A DNA stretch of 64,000 nt, taken from positions 1-64,000 of the forward strand of contig CAYGWD010000001.1 in the NCBI GenBank assembly GCA_964353745.1, in the 5' to 3' direction. Below are positions 42,862-50,983 of this stretch, in pieces. The position numbers and the translations under genes are program-made. How positions within the stretch are numbered: position 1 is the first letter of the stretch; the number at the start of each line of letters is the position of its first letter. The DNA comes from CS1-C013 sp964353745. Its GTDB lineage: Archaea; Aenigmatarchaeota; Aenigmatarchaeia; Aenigmatarchaeales; Aenigmatarchaeaceae. The notes below the pieces were generated by a model. That model ran no database searches. It saw only the letters and a program-made list of their open reading frames with translations, and had not been told where the DNA came from.

Positions 42862-43872
42862 ATGAAAAGAGAAAAGATAAAAGGTTTTCTTAAACTGATG
42901 AGACCAAAACAATGGTTTAAATCCTTATATGTAATATTTGGTGCTGCACCTGCAATATTCCTAACACCCCCAGATATTCTGTTGATAGTATGGCTACTAT
43001 TCTTGTGCTTGGTGAATCTCATACTCTTGCAAGGTTTCATTTATACTATAAATGATATTATTGATGTTAAAGAAGATAGGGCACATCCTAAAAAGAAGTA
43101 CAGACCTATTGCAAGTAATCTTATTTCGAAGAGAGAAGCATTTGCATTCGCATCAATACTGTTAATGGTATCATTAGTATTGGCATACTTACTTGGAACT
43201 ATAATATTTCTGCTAGCAATTTCGATTATTATAATAAACCTTCTATATACTCTACCCCCTATAAGACTAAAGTCAAGATTTATTCTAGATATATTATCAG
43301 CTGGCCTTAACTTTCCGTTAAGAGTAACTGTAGGTTGGTTTCTTTTTGAGCCGTTTAATAATTCAAGATTATCGATAAGCTACGACATCATAAGAACTAC
43401 AATAGATTCAAAATCAATTCAATCTATATTCTTCAAGACTCAACCAATGATAATAGAATTTACAACAAATTTTTCCAGTGTAACATTAGCATATGCATCA
43501 ATGGTCCTTTTCACATATTTTTTAGCAATATTCTTACTATCATTAAAAAGACTCGCCGAAATAATGTCTATAAGAAATGCAGTAAAGGTAAGAGGAGTAC
43601 TAGAGAAATACAACACAACCTCACTAAAGGCAATAGCATTGTTCTCTTTTCTTTTAGCTATAGCATCTTCTATAGTTCTCGCCATTAGCCTGAAACTTAT
43701 ACTAATCTTCCTTGTACCTATCTTAATTTTTGGTATGGCCTGGTACTATAGACTTACGATAAAGAAACCTTCTCTTGTAAGACAACCAGAAGAGATATTT
43801 ACAAAGATGAGAAGATTCTTACTACTTGGTCTGGTATTCATAATTCTGACATTCATTCTTTTGTTTATTTAG
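42862..43872 (+). CDS. UbiA-family prenyltransferase, phosphoribosyl-polyprenol synthase-like
   Basis: A 336-residue integral membrane enzyme with about nine helices. The start LMRPKQWFKSLYVIFGAAP and the Asp-rich motif NDIIDVKEDRAHPKKKYRPI (about residue 63) match the subgroup of decaprenyl-phosphate phosphoribose synthases, in which PRPP is joined to polyprenyl phosphate. The second Asp-rich motif is DILSAGLNFPLRVTVGWF. If correct, it would supply lipid-linked ribose or arabinose. Alternatives are geranylgeranylglyceryl-phosphate or other UbiA prenyl transfers. It is the only plus-strand gene inside the long minus-strand array. A strong Shine-Dalgarno AGGAGG (42846-42851) precedes the ATG. 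Confidence 0.85.
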   Translation: MKREKIKGFLKLMRPKQWFKSLYVIFGAAPAIFLTPPDILLIVWLLFLCLVNLILLQGFIYTINDIIDVKEDRAHPKKKYRPIASNLISKREAFAFASILLMVSLVLAYLLGTIIFLLAISIIIINLLYTLPPIRLKSRFILDILSAGLNFPLRVTVGWFLFEPFNNSRLSISYDIIRTTIDSKSIQSIFFKTQPMIIEFTTNFSSVTLAYASMVLFTYFLAIFLLSLKRLAEIMSIRNAVKVRGVLEKYNTTSLKAIALFSFLLAIASSIVLAISLKLILIFLVPILIFGMAWYYRLTIKKPSLVRQPEEIFTKMRRFLLLGLVFIILTFILLFI

Positions 43873-43899
43873 ATTCCTAGAATCTTGTATATTTTTGTT

Positions 43900-43998
43900 C
43901 TACCAAGCGGGTAAAGGGAATATAAGATGGATGTCTGATATAAAAGAGCCTATAAATCCAGCTCCTCCTGTTACTAAAACTTTTGTAATAAAAATCAC
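43900..43998 (-). pseudogene. Remnant of an NDP-sugar epimerase gene (N-terminal 32 codons)
   Basis: A GTG-initiated frame overlapping the stop of the intact epimerase upstream reads ITKVLVTGGAGFIGSFISD, a complete NAD-binding glycine motif. It then loses similarity and stops at TAG 43900. It is clearly the start of a third extended-SDR epimerase, truncated by deletion where the UbiA-family gene now ends. It is not expected to be functional. Confidence 0.8.
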
Positions 43999-45092
43999 TT
44001 CCTAATGTTACTAAAATAAGATTCATTCTTTAGTTTTATGTTCAACTTGTATTTATCTATGAAGTAGTTGATTATTTCATTGAAAATGAAATCCAAATCC
44101 TTTGTGACTTTCCATTCAGGATAATCGTTCTTAAGTTTTGATATGTTGGATATCCACCATATGTGGTCGGACTCTCTTTCTTTTCCTTCCTCCCATTTCA
44201 AGTCTATTCCTGTTTTTGCCTTGATGGCATCGATTGTCTCGAAAATTGATATGGAATTGTCTCTTCCTCCCCCTATGTTGTAAACTTGGCCATATATTCC
44301 CAGAGGATTTGGTTTTGGTTTTCTAATAAAATTATACAGGGCTGCAGCAACATCAGAGCTGTGTATCTGGTCCCTTACTCTATAACCTCCACCAAATATT
44401 GTATATTTCTTTCCGAGGAGAGCGCATTCTATTATGAACGGCAGATAACCGTGCATCTCAACAGCCTTAGAGTGTTTGCCTGTCAAGCAACCTCCTCTGA
44501 ATGTCGCTGTCTTCAAACCATAATTAATTGCATACTCCTGCGAATAAAGGTCAGCAGCAGCTTTTGACACGCCGAATGGCGTATGGCCGCACCTGTCTAT
44601 AGGCAATTGTTCGTCAAAGCTATCTATCGCAGTATTTTCAAATCTCTTACCAACGATTTTGTAATTAAAATAGTTTGGATAGTCACCATATACCTTGTTG
44701 GTCGACATGTATGCAAATGGTATGCTCGGATTAAGATTCCTTACAATTTCCAAAAGTAGCAACGTACCATAAGCATTAATCTGAAAGTCCTCCATGGGTA
44801 TCTCTAGACTTCTAGGATGCGATGGTTGGGCTGCGAGATGTATCACGGCATCAACTCTTTTTATTATATCTTCCATTGTTTCCTTGTCTCTAATATCAGC
44901 CTCTACGAGTTCAATTTCTTTTCTTCTAAAAATATCATTTTCATCAAGATTAGTCTTTATACTAGCATCATCACCAAATATTTTCCCTCTCATATTGTTG
45001 TCTACACATACTACTTCACATTTTTGATTAACCAGCAATTCGCAACAAGCACTGCCTATAAGACCCGCTCCACCAGTGACCAAAACTTTCAT
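43995..45092 (-). CDS. NAD-dependent sugar epimerase, CDP-paratose/tyvelose epimerase-like
   Basis: Extended SDR of 365 residues: VLVTGGAGLIGSACCELL, HLAAQPSHPRSL, MSTNKVYGDYPNYFN and the active-site pair DRCGHTPFGVSKAAADLY (near residue 170). GYRVRDQIHSSDVAAALY near residue 245 is characteristic of CDP-tyvelose 2-epimerase relatives. It would epimerise or otherwise modify a nucleotide-activated, possibly deoxy, sugar. The start overlaps the stop of the next epimerase gene upstream (ATGA), so the two form a coupled pair. The exact sugar is inferred only from family resemblance. The active-site Tyr is not in the usual YxxxK context (FGVSK here). Confidence 0.82.
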   Translation of the reverse strand: MKVLVTGGAGLIGSACCELLVNQKCEVVCVDNNMRGKIFGDDASIKTNLDENDIFRRKEIELVEADIRDKETMEDIIKRVDAVIHLAAQPSHPRSLEIPMEDFQINAYGTLLLLEIVRNLNPSIPFAYMSTNKVYGDYPNYFNYKIVGKRFENTAIDSFDEQLPIDRCGHTPFGVSKAAADLYSQEYAINYGLKTATFRGGCLTGKHSKAVEMHGYLPFIIECALLGKKYTIFGGGYRVRDQIHSSDVAAALYNFIRKPKPNPLGIYGQVYNIGGGRDNSISIFETIDAIKAKTGIDLKWEEGKERESDHIWWISNISKLKNDYPEWKVTKDLDFIFNEIINYFIDKYKLNIKLKNESYFSNIRK

Positions 45093-46213
45093 TTAATCAA
45101 GCCTCCAAAGTATTTTTTCCTCTCCACCTCTGCCTGACCAAACTTGTCTACAGTATCAATATCCTGGGACCATTTAATCAATTCTTCTATACCCTTATTG
45201 AAAGTGAAACTAGGTTTGAATCCCAAGTCTTTCTTTATCTTTGAAATGTCAGCAAAATCATGCCTATTGTCCCCGACTCTAAATTCTTCTGTTATTTTTG
45301 GTTCTATGTCCGACCCTAAAACATCAGCAATTGTTTTTACAACGTCTATCAAGCTCACCGGAACGCCTGTACCCACGTTATAAGAGTCTGTTTTGCTTCC
45401 CTTTTCCAAAGCCAAAAAAATTGCATTGGCAAAATCCTTGACATAAACATAGTCCCTAAGCTGCTTTCCGTCTTCATAAATTATAGGTTGATTATTATTC
45501 TTAATTCTACTTATAAAGATCGAGCAGACCCCTGTGTACGGGTTGTTAAGGCTCTGCCTTGGGCCATAGCATGAGAAACCTCTGAGAGCAGTTGTAGGTA
45601 TTTGAAAGGCATTGCCGAACATCATTGCTATTCTTTCTGTGCTGTATTTACTCAAAGCATAAATGGAAAGGTTTTGCGGCGGCTTATCTTCTTTTATTCC
45701 TACCGGCTCCATTTCTTCATTACAACACGGACAACGCAACTCCCATTCTTTGTTTTTTAATTGCTCTATTGTTCTCTGCTCAGGATAAACAACTCCGTGC
45801 GTCTTGCATTTGTAGGAGCCCTCGCCGTAGATTGTCTTTGAGCTAGCAACTATTATTTTTTTAATGTTCTTCTTAATTTCAGGATTGTTTAACAATAATT
45901 CATATAGCATTGTTGTTCCGATTACGTTTGTGCTAAGGTATTTCAAAGGCTGGTACATACTTTGCCCAATACCCGTAGAAGCGGCAAGATGAACTATTGC
46001 ATCAATGCTTTCTAAAGATTTTTTCCATAAATCCATGCTAGAAATATCACCTTTGATGAATTCTGCTTTGTGATTGGTGTAATCTGGTTTTTTTCCGCCA
46101 TGAATTTGCACATCAAGATTGTCTAGAATTCTTACTTCATGACCTTTTTCTATTAACAAATCTGTGACATGGCTACCTATAAAACCTGCACCGCCTGTTA
46201 CCAATACTTTCAT
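45089..46213 (-). CDS. NAD-dependent sugar epimerase with zinc-ribbon insertion, dTDP-L-rhamnose 4-epimerase-like
   Basis: Extended SDR of 374 residues with VLVTGGAGFIGSHVTDLL and YALSKYSTERIAMMFG as the YxxxK motif. Between them, after SKTIYGEGSYKCKTHG, is a Cys insertion (LRCPCCNEEMEPVG), a zinc-ribbon-like feature found in the WbiB-type rhamnose/talose epimerase subgroup. TALRGFSCYGPRQSLNNPY and YVKDFANAIFLAL are other conserved parts. It should interconvert dTDP-L-rhamnose and dTDP-6-deoxy-L-talose or a similar pair, by family inference. The ATG at 46213 shares a base with the upstream stop (TGATG), with AGGTGA as ribosome-binding site. Confidence 0.85.
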   Translation of the reverse strand: MKVLVTGGAGFIGSHVTDLLIEKGHEVRILDNLDVQIHGGKKPDYTNHKAEFIKGDISSMDLWKKSLESIDAIVHLAASTGIGQSMYQPLKYLSTNVIGTTMLYELLLNNPEIKKNIKKIIVASSKTIYGEGSYKCKTHGVVYPEQRTIEQLKNKEWELRCPCCNEEMEPVGIKEDKPPQNLSIYALSKYSTERIAMMFGNAFQIPTTALRGFSCYGPRQSLNNPYTGVCSIFISRIKNNNQPIIYEDGKQLRDYVYVKDFANAIFLALEKGSKTDSYNVGTGVPVSLIDVVKTIADVLGSDIEPKITEEFRVGDNRHDFADISKIKKDLGFKPSFTFNKGIEELIKWSQDIDTVDKFGQAEVERKKYFGGLIK

Positions 46214-47175
46214 CAAGTCACCTGAATTTTTTTATCTAATGTGACAACTATTTTATCCATATATCTAGGATCTATTTCTCCAGTTGCCCAGTTAAATGGA
46301 TAATGTGTTTTCTGAACACTCCTTATGTGTTTGTAGTTTGTAAAAGGATTTAAATATCTCTCTTTATTAACTACTTGACGCTTTTTTAAGCAATGCGGTA
46401 TTCCAGTTATGGCTCTGCCAAAATAATATAAAAATGTGAAAGGATTTTTTATCTGAATTAAAAATGAAAATAAATATATTGGAGTGAATATCAACACATT
46501 GCTTAAGCTGTAAAATGTCCATAAATTCCATAAGTTATTTCTCATGCTGTAAGAATACCAAACCTTCCAATTTATTCTTGCTTTCGATGTATTAGGTTTA
46601 TGGAATGTAATCGCTGTTCTTAACCTTTTTATTCCATAACCTAGATTGAAAACTCTTGCTGTTATTTCTTCTTCTTGCGCATAAAGAAAATAATCAGAAT
46701 CGTATAAAGTTTGACCAGCTTCCTCAATTATATCTTTTCTTATGGCAAAGCAACCATTTGTCATAAACAAGTAATCGTCAGGAGTTTCAAATTCGCAATC
46801 AACCCAACCGTATTTTGACCAGTGAAGAAAATAAGGGCATACAATTCCAGCCTTTGGGTTTCTTTCAAATTCTTTAATGACCTCCTCTACCCAGTTTTTA
46901 GACAAGGTCATATCGCTTTCAACTATTCCTACATATTTTCCTTTGGAATTTTTAAAACCAACATTAGCCGCAAAACATAAACCTTTATTCTCAGGTAAAA
47001 TAATTAACCTAACTTTAGGAAATTTTTTTCTTACCATTTCTATTGTCCCATCTGTAGAATTATTATCAACCACTATTATCTCATCGGGTTTTCTAGTTTG
47101 CTCAAGTATAGACTCTAAACCTTTTTTTACATCATCCTTTCTATTATAACTTATGAGAACCAAACTCATTTTCAT
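46213..47175 (-). CDS. GT2 glycosyltransferase, rhamnosyltransferase-like
   Basis: A 320-residue family 2 enzyme: LVLISYNRKDDVKKGLESIL, VVDNNSTDGTIEMV, NKGLCFAANVGFKN, and GIVESDMTLSKNWVEEV in place of DxD (SDM). EEEITARVFNLGYGIK is the late acidic motif. The pattern NxGxxxAxN is typical of rhamnosyltransferases. One membrane-associated segment (VLIFTPIYLFSFLI) lies near residue 230. It begins right after the stop of the radical SAM gene (TAGATG), so the radical SAM, GT2 and two epimerases form one coupled unit. Confidence 0.87.
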   Translation of the reverse strand: MKMSLVLISYNRKDDVKKGLESILEQTRKPDEIIVVDNNSTDGTIEMVRKKFPKVRLIILPENKGLCFAANVGFKNSKGKYVGIVESDMTLSKNWVEEVIKEFERNPKAGIVCPYFLHWSKYGWVDCEFETPDDYLFMTNGCFAIRKDIIEEAGQTLYDSDYFLYAQEEEITARVFNLGYGIKRLRTAITFHKPNTSKARINWKVWYSYSMRNNLWNLWTFYSLSNVLIFTPIYLFSFLIQIKNPFTFLYYFGRAITGIPHCLKKRQVVNKERYLNPFTNYKHIRSVQKTHYPFNWATGEIDPRYMDKIVVTLDKKIQVT

Positions 47176-48696
47176 CTAAATTGCCTCTAATGTTTTCATC
47201 CATTGATTTTTGCATTCTTGTATTTGACCATCGAAATATATTTTTACCATCTTCCACTCTGGAGCAAATTTGAAGAATTTATGTTCCCATCTGAACTTTG
47301 CATCAAGTTTCAAAATTTCAAAAACTATCTTTTGCCATATTTTACTATATCTTTCTCCCTTTTGATAACCCAATAGGAATTGGCTTAACATGGAAATTGT
47401 CTCGGTTAAACTTATAAATTCAGAAGTCCCCCACGGTTTATTGTATGTCAAAAAATTATAGGTACCCCAACCTTCTAAAGTTTCTGGTGGCTTTAGACCA
47501 TGTTTTATACTTTCTTCCATCAAATCCGTTTTTGCATAAGGTGTATATATCAAAACAGGATGCATCGTCTCTGGAATTATTTTATAAACTTCATTTAAGA
47601 CATCTATTGTTTTGTATAAATCTTTAACAGTTTCTCCTGGAAATCCCATCATAAAGAAAAATTTAGCTTTTATTCCATGTTTTCTGGATTTCTTAGCACA
47701 TTCGATAATATCGCTAACCTTTATGTCCTTTTTCATATAATCAAGCATTCTTTGAGAACCTGACTCAGCCCCAAAAAATAGTGATGTACAACCAGCTTTT
47801 TTGAGTTTGTCTATAAATTCGTCGCTATAATTAGCAAAATAATTACATCTGCACATTGCCCCCCATTTAATATTTAAATTTTCTTTTATCATCAAATCGC
47901 ATATCTTTTCTACTCTGTTCTTATCTATAAAGAAATTGTCATCTGAAAATACCACTCCATTTATTTTATACTCCTTAATTAATATTTTCAATTCTTTTAT
48001 TACTCTTTCTGGTTTGTAACTCAACCAATGTTTTCCATAAAATGAAGAGATAGCGCAAAAACCGCAACGGTGAAAACAACCTCTACTAGAACAATAACCA
48101 ATTGATCTCGTTGATATGTCGTCATAAGTTAATTTATCTGAATCAACTTTAGTTATGTACTTTTCCATATCGAATGCTTCATAATCTAGCATAGGAAATT
48201 GGTTTATGTCAACAAAATCTGCATCAGGGTTATTAATGATTTTACCATTCTCTTTATAGGTTATTCCTTTTATGTTCTTCAAAGATTTTTTATTTTTCAA
48301 GGCCTTAGCCAATGCTAGAATCGTTATCTCTCCAGGGCCTCTGACGATTATATCAATCAAAGAATTTCTTAGTGTTTGTTCTGGCAACAGCGATGCGTGA
48401 GATCCTCCCCATACGATTGGTAAGTTCGGATATTTTTCTTTCACTTTTTTAGAAACCAAAAGACCATCATAAATTGTTGTGCCTGACATGGAACCTATTC
48501 CAAAAAATATTGTATTATTACCTATAGAATCTAAGACAATTTTTATATTGTCTTTTATGTCGAGCTCATTGACAATTTTTACCGTGCAGCCTGCTTTCTT
48601 TAAGCAGCTTGATAAAGCCATTAAACCCATAGGCATTTGTAAATTAGACTCTATTTTGAAACCATTTGGTGAATATAAAATAACATCATACTTCAT
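47176..48696 (-). CDS. B12-binding-type radical SAM protein (5 of 7), subgroup A
   Basis: 506 residues, a close paralogue of the protein at 39862. Shared landmarks are YDVILYSPNGFKI, LPIVWGGSHASLLPEQTL, RGPGEITILALAKAL, SSRGCFHRCGFCAISSF (about 205), SLFFGAESGSQRMLDYM, and FKFAPEWKMVKIYFD near the end. GSHAS replaces the GPHP or GAHP of the others in the cobalamin-domain loop. It heads the unit with a rhamnosyltransferase-like GT2 and two epimerases, so it may act on the sugar, or a lipid-linked sugar, that these make. Confidence 0.9.
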   Translation of the reverse strand: MKYDVILYSPNGFKIESNLQMPMGLMALSSCLKKAGCTVKIVNELDIKDNIKIVLDSIGNNTIFFGIGSMSGTTIYDGLLVSKKVKEKYPNLPIVWGGSHASLLPEQTLRNSLIDIIVRGPGEITILALAKALKNKKSLKNIKGITYKENGKIINNPDADFVDINQFPMLDYEAFDMEKYITKVDSDKLTYDDISTRSIGYCSSRGCFHRCGFCAISSFYGKHWLSYKPERVIKELKILIKEYKINGVVFSDDNFFIDKNRVEKICDLMIKENLNIKWGAMCRCNYFANYSDEFIDKLKKAGCTSLFFGAESGSQRMLDYMKKDIKVSDIIECAKKSRKHGIKAKFFFMMGFPGETVKDLYKTIDVLNEVYKIIPETMHPVLIYTPYAKTDLMEESIKHGLKPPETLEGWGTYNFLTYNKPWGTSEFISLTETISMLSQFLLGYQKGERYSKIWQKIVFEILKLDAKFRWEHKFFKFAPEWKMVKIYFDGQIQECKNQWMKTLEAI

Positions 48697-48753
48697 TTTA
48701 AATCACTTTAATTAAATAAACTGTTAATAATGTTTATAAATCTTATAAATGTT

Positions 48754-49689
48754 TTATTTTTTAAATTTACCGTTTAAAATTCCTATAGAATAAGGAAAGA
48801 TTAATATCCATCTAGCTATCCAACGAGGAAATGCTTTTCTAATTGATTTAAAGAATATTATCCAATAAAATAAAGTCCCTATGTAAATTAGAAATGCTAG
48901 TGAAAAACAAAGATATAAATTAATAAAATATGTGAATGGGGTTATTAAACCTAAAAAAGCAATTAGTGGTAGCAGCATGGTATAATAATATAACTGATCC
49001 TTTACTTTTTCTTTATCCATCATAACAGTTATTCCATACCCCATATTAATTGCTGTTTTCCATAATCCTCTAAAACTTGTTTTATATTGATGGTAAGCTT
49101 TTATTTCTTCATCAAACCAAATTTTATAACCTCTATCTTCTATTTTTTTGCTTATAATCACATCTTCTGCATTAACTAACTCTAAAGAAGGCCAGCCACC
49201 AATTTTTCTTAAAGCATCTGTCCTAAAGTAAGAATTACCGCCAATAACTCCATTTGTATAGCCTGTTTCTAGCGTTTCAACTATATACCACAAATGATGC
49301 AAATGAGCTACCCAGTTCTTTTTACCACCCATCGGATGTCTGCCTGTTCCAGCAGCAACTTCTGGATGATTTTTAAAAACTTTTAGAATGTTTTTTACCC
49401 AATCTTTATCTAGAACGCAATCTGCATCAGTAAATGCTATATATTTAGTCTTGCAATTTCTTAATGCAGTATTTCTTTGATTATAAAGTGCTTTACCTTT
49501 ACTAATTATTACACTTACTCTATGTTTTCTCACAATGGGTATAGTTGTATCATTCTCATCATATACGACAACATAAGTATCGTCAGCTTTTACAGACTGT
49601 TTTTTTATACTGTCCAAACATTTCCCTATGGTATTTTCTGCATTTTTTGCACATATGGCAATTGTTAAATCTGATACCATATTATTCAT
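48754..49689 (-). CDS. GT2 glycosyltransferase with C-terminal membrane helices
   Basis: 311 residues: LTIAICAKNAENTIGKCLDS, TYVVVYDENDTTIPIV, the DxD strand YIAFTDADCVLDKDWVKNI (about 90), VNAEDVIISKKIEDRG (late acidic motif) and AYHQYKTSFRGLWKTAIN. The C-terminus has two membrane helices (LLPLIAFLGLITPFTYFI, LAFLIYIGTLFYWIIFF). It is probably anchored with its active site in the cytoplasm and works on lipid-linked substrates. It is separated by about 30 bases from the SPASM gene upstream. Confidence 0.87.
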   Translation of the reverse strand: MNNMVSDLTIAICAKNAENTIGKCLDSIKKQSVKADDTYVVVYDENDTTIPIVRKHRVSVIISKGKALYNQRNTALRNCKTKYIAFTDADCVLDKDWVKNILKVFKNHPEVAAGTGRHPMGGKKNWVAHLHHLWYIVETLETGYTNGVIGGNSYFRTDALRKIGGWPSLELVNAEDVIISKKIEDRGYKIWFDEEIKAYHQYKTSFRGLWKTAINMGYGITVMMDKEKVKDQLYYYTMLLPLIAFLGLITPFTYFINLYLCFSLAFLIYIGTLFYWIIFFKSIRKAFPRWIARWILIFPYSIGILNGKFKK

Positions 49690-49719
49690 GTTTTAAATTC
49701 TGAAAAGCTTTTGATTTTT

Positions 49720-50733
49720 TTACGCATAATACAACCTCAGGCAGTTGTCGCACCTCTGTTTTCCGTCCTGCTTCGCTAAATTTTTCCTAAATGTCTGGAA
49801 TCTTTCATTGTTCCATATATCCTTCAAAGGAGTTTTGAATGCGTTGCCAAAATCTAATCCTTTTTCTCTTACTCTGCAACAAGGTATTATTGTGCCATCA
49901 ACTAATATACTCATGCCCTGATATAGTTGTTTGCATGCTAACATCTTAGTAGAAAATTGGACTTTCTTTGAAGGTGAGAACTCATTGGAATTCCTCTCGA
50001 CATTAGAATTATTCTCATCAAAGAACCAGTTGTCTGCCAAAGGAATGAATGGGACACTGAATGTTATGCCGTCAAAACCCATGTTTTTTGACATCTTAAT
50101 CGCATCGTTGACTTGATATTCGTTGTGCTTCATTATTATGAACTGCCAGAATATCAATGGGTATTTCTTTCTTCTTTCCTTTTTAATTCTTATGAGCTTT
50201 CTTATGTCAGGAATCACCTTGTTAAAGTCCCCGCCGGCTCTGTATTTCGAGTATGTGTAATCAGTCGTGCCGTCAAGGGCTACTACCAATATTTGCGGCG
50301 GATGGTCTATTATCTTCTTGACATCAAAAGTCAAATTGAAATTGCTCTGCACGACAGAACCTATCCTGTTATTATTGAGGTAGTCAATCATCTTGAATAT
50401 CTCAGGATTTAAAAAAGGCTCTCCATTCAAACCGAAATATACAGTAAAGATGTAATCCTTTACCTGCTCGGTTATGCTTTTAAATTCTCTAAAAGACATA
50501 TTTTTCTTGTCTCTCTTTGATGTGTGAATTATCGTAGGACATGAAGGACATCTTAGATTGCATGTGTTGTTCGTCTCTATGTCGAGATATTTCGGATAAC
50601 TATATAATGAGGTTCTTTTAGTTCTCATCTCAATGTTTGATAATGTAAGATTGAGTAGTTTTTTAATAGTCATATTTTTGAAGAACAAAGTTCCATCATA
50701 TTTAATCGTGAATCGTACGTCTTGAAAGTTCAT
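49720..50733 (-). CDS. Radical SAM protein with SPASM-type C-terminal cluster domain
   Basis: 337 residues without a B12-binding domain. The cluster motif is ETNNTCNLRCPSCPTI (CxxxCxxC at about 56-63), followed by FGLNGEPFLNPEIFKM and VVALDGTTDYTYSKYR. The C-terminal Cys set (ACKQL, TIIPCCRVREKG, RCDNCLRLYY) would bind auxiliary iron-sulfur clusters as in SPASM/Twitch enzymes. Such enzymes modify peptides, sugars or cofactors. The ATG at 50733 overlaps the stop of the small zinc-ribbon gene (ATGA) and is preferred to the one at 50748. Its pairing with that 78-residue protein is notable: it could be a partner or a substrate. Confidence 0.88.
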   Translation of the reverse strand: MNFQDVRFTIKYDGTLFFKNMTIKKLLNLTLSNIEMRTKRTSLYSYPKYLDIETNNTCNLRCPSCPTIIHTSKRDKKNMSFREFKSITEQVKDYIFTVYFGLNGEPFLNPEIFKMIDYLNNNRIGSVVQSNFNLTFDVKKIIDHPPQILVVALDGTTDYTYSKYRAGGDFNKVIPDIRKLIRIKKERRKKYPLIFWQFIIMKHNEYQVNDAIKMSKNMGFDGITFSVPFIPLADNWFFDENNSNVERNSNEFSPSKKVQFSTKMLACKQLYQGMSILVDGTIIPCCRVREKGLDFGNAFKTPLKDIWNNERFQTFRKNLAKQDGKQRCDNCLRLYYA

Positions 50734-50966
50734 TTTATCATCAACCATATTCTATAGCATTTATCACATAAAAGTTTATTTCTTGTAGGTTCATGACACC
50801 ACCAACAATAATGCATTCCCTTGTAAAATTTCACTTTCTTTCTCAATCCCATCCTCTTCAAAAAACTATCGTATTTATCCTCTAAAATATTAAGTATTTC
50901 AGGTTTAGCTGGATCTCTCATTTTTATCACTTCGCCTCGAAGTTCACGATATGCTTCTTTAAACAT
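50730..50966 (-). CDS. Small zinc-ribbon-like protein, 78 aa
   Basis: Unrecognised. The C-terminal half holds two Cys pairs, HYCWWCHEPTRNKLLCDKCY (CxxC-x10-CxxC-like), a probable zinc ribbon. The N-terminal half is helical and basic (AYRELRGEVIKMRDPAKPE). The gene is coupled to the SPASM radical SAM gene downstream by ATGA overlap. It could be an adaptor, an RNA or protein binder, or possibly a peptide substrate of the radical SAM enzyme, but none of these can be chosen from sequence. The start codon is not certain. Confidence 0.6.
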   Translation of the reverse strand: MFKEAYRELRGEVIKMRDPAKPEILNILEDKYDSFLKRMGLRKKVKFYKGMHYCWWCHEPTRNKLLCDKCYRIWLMIK

Positions 50967-50983
50967 TTGTTACAATTTGAATT

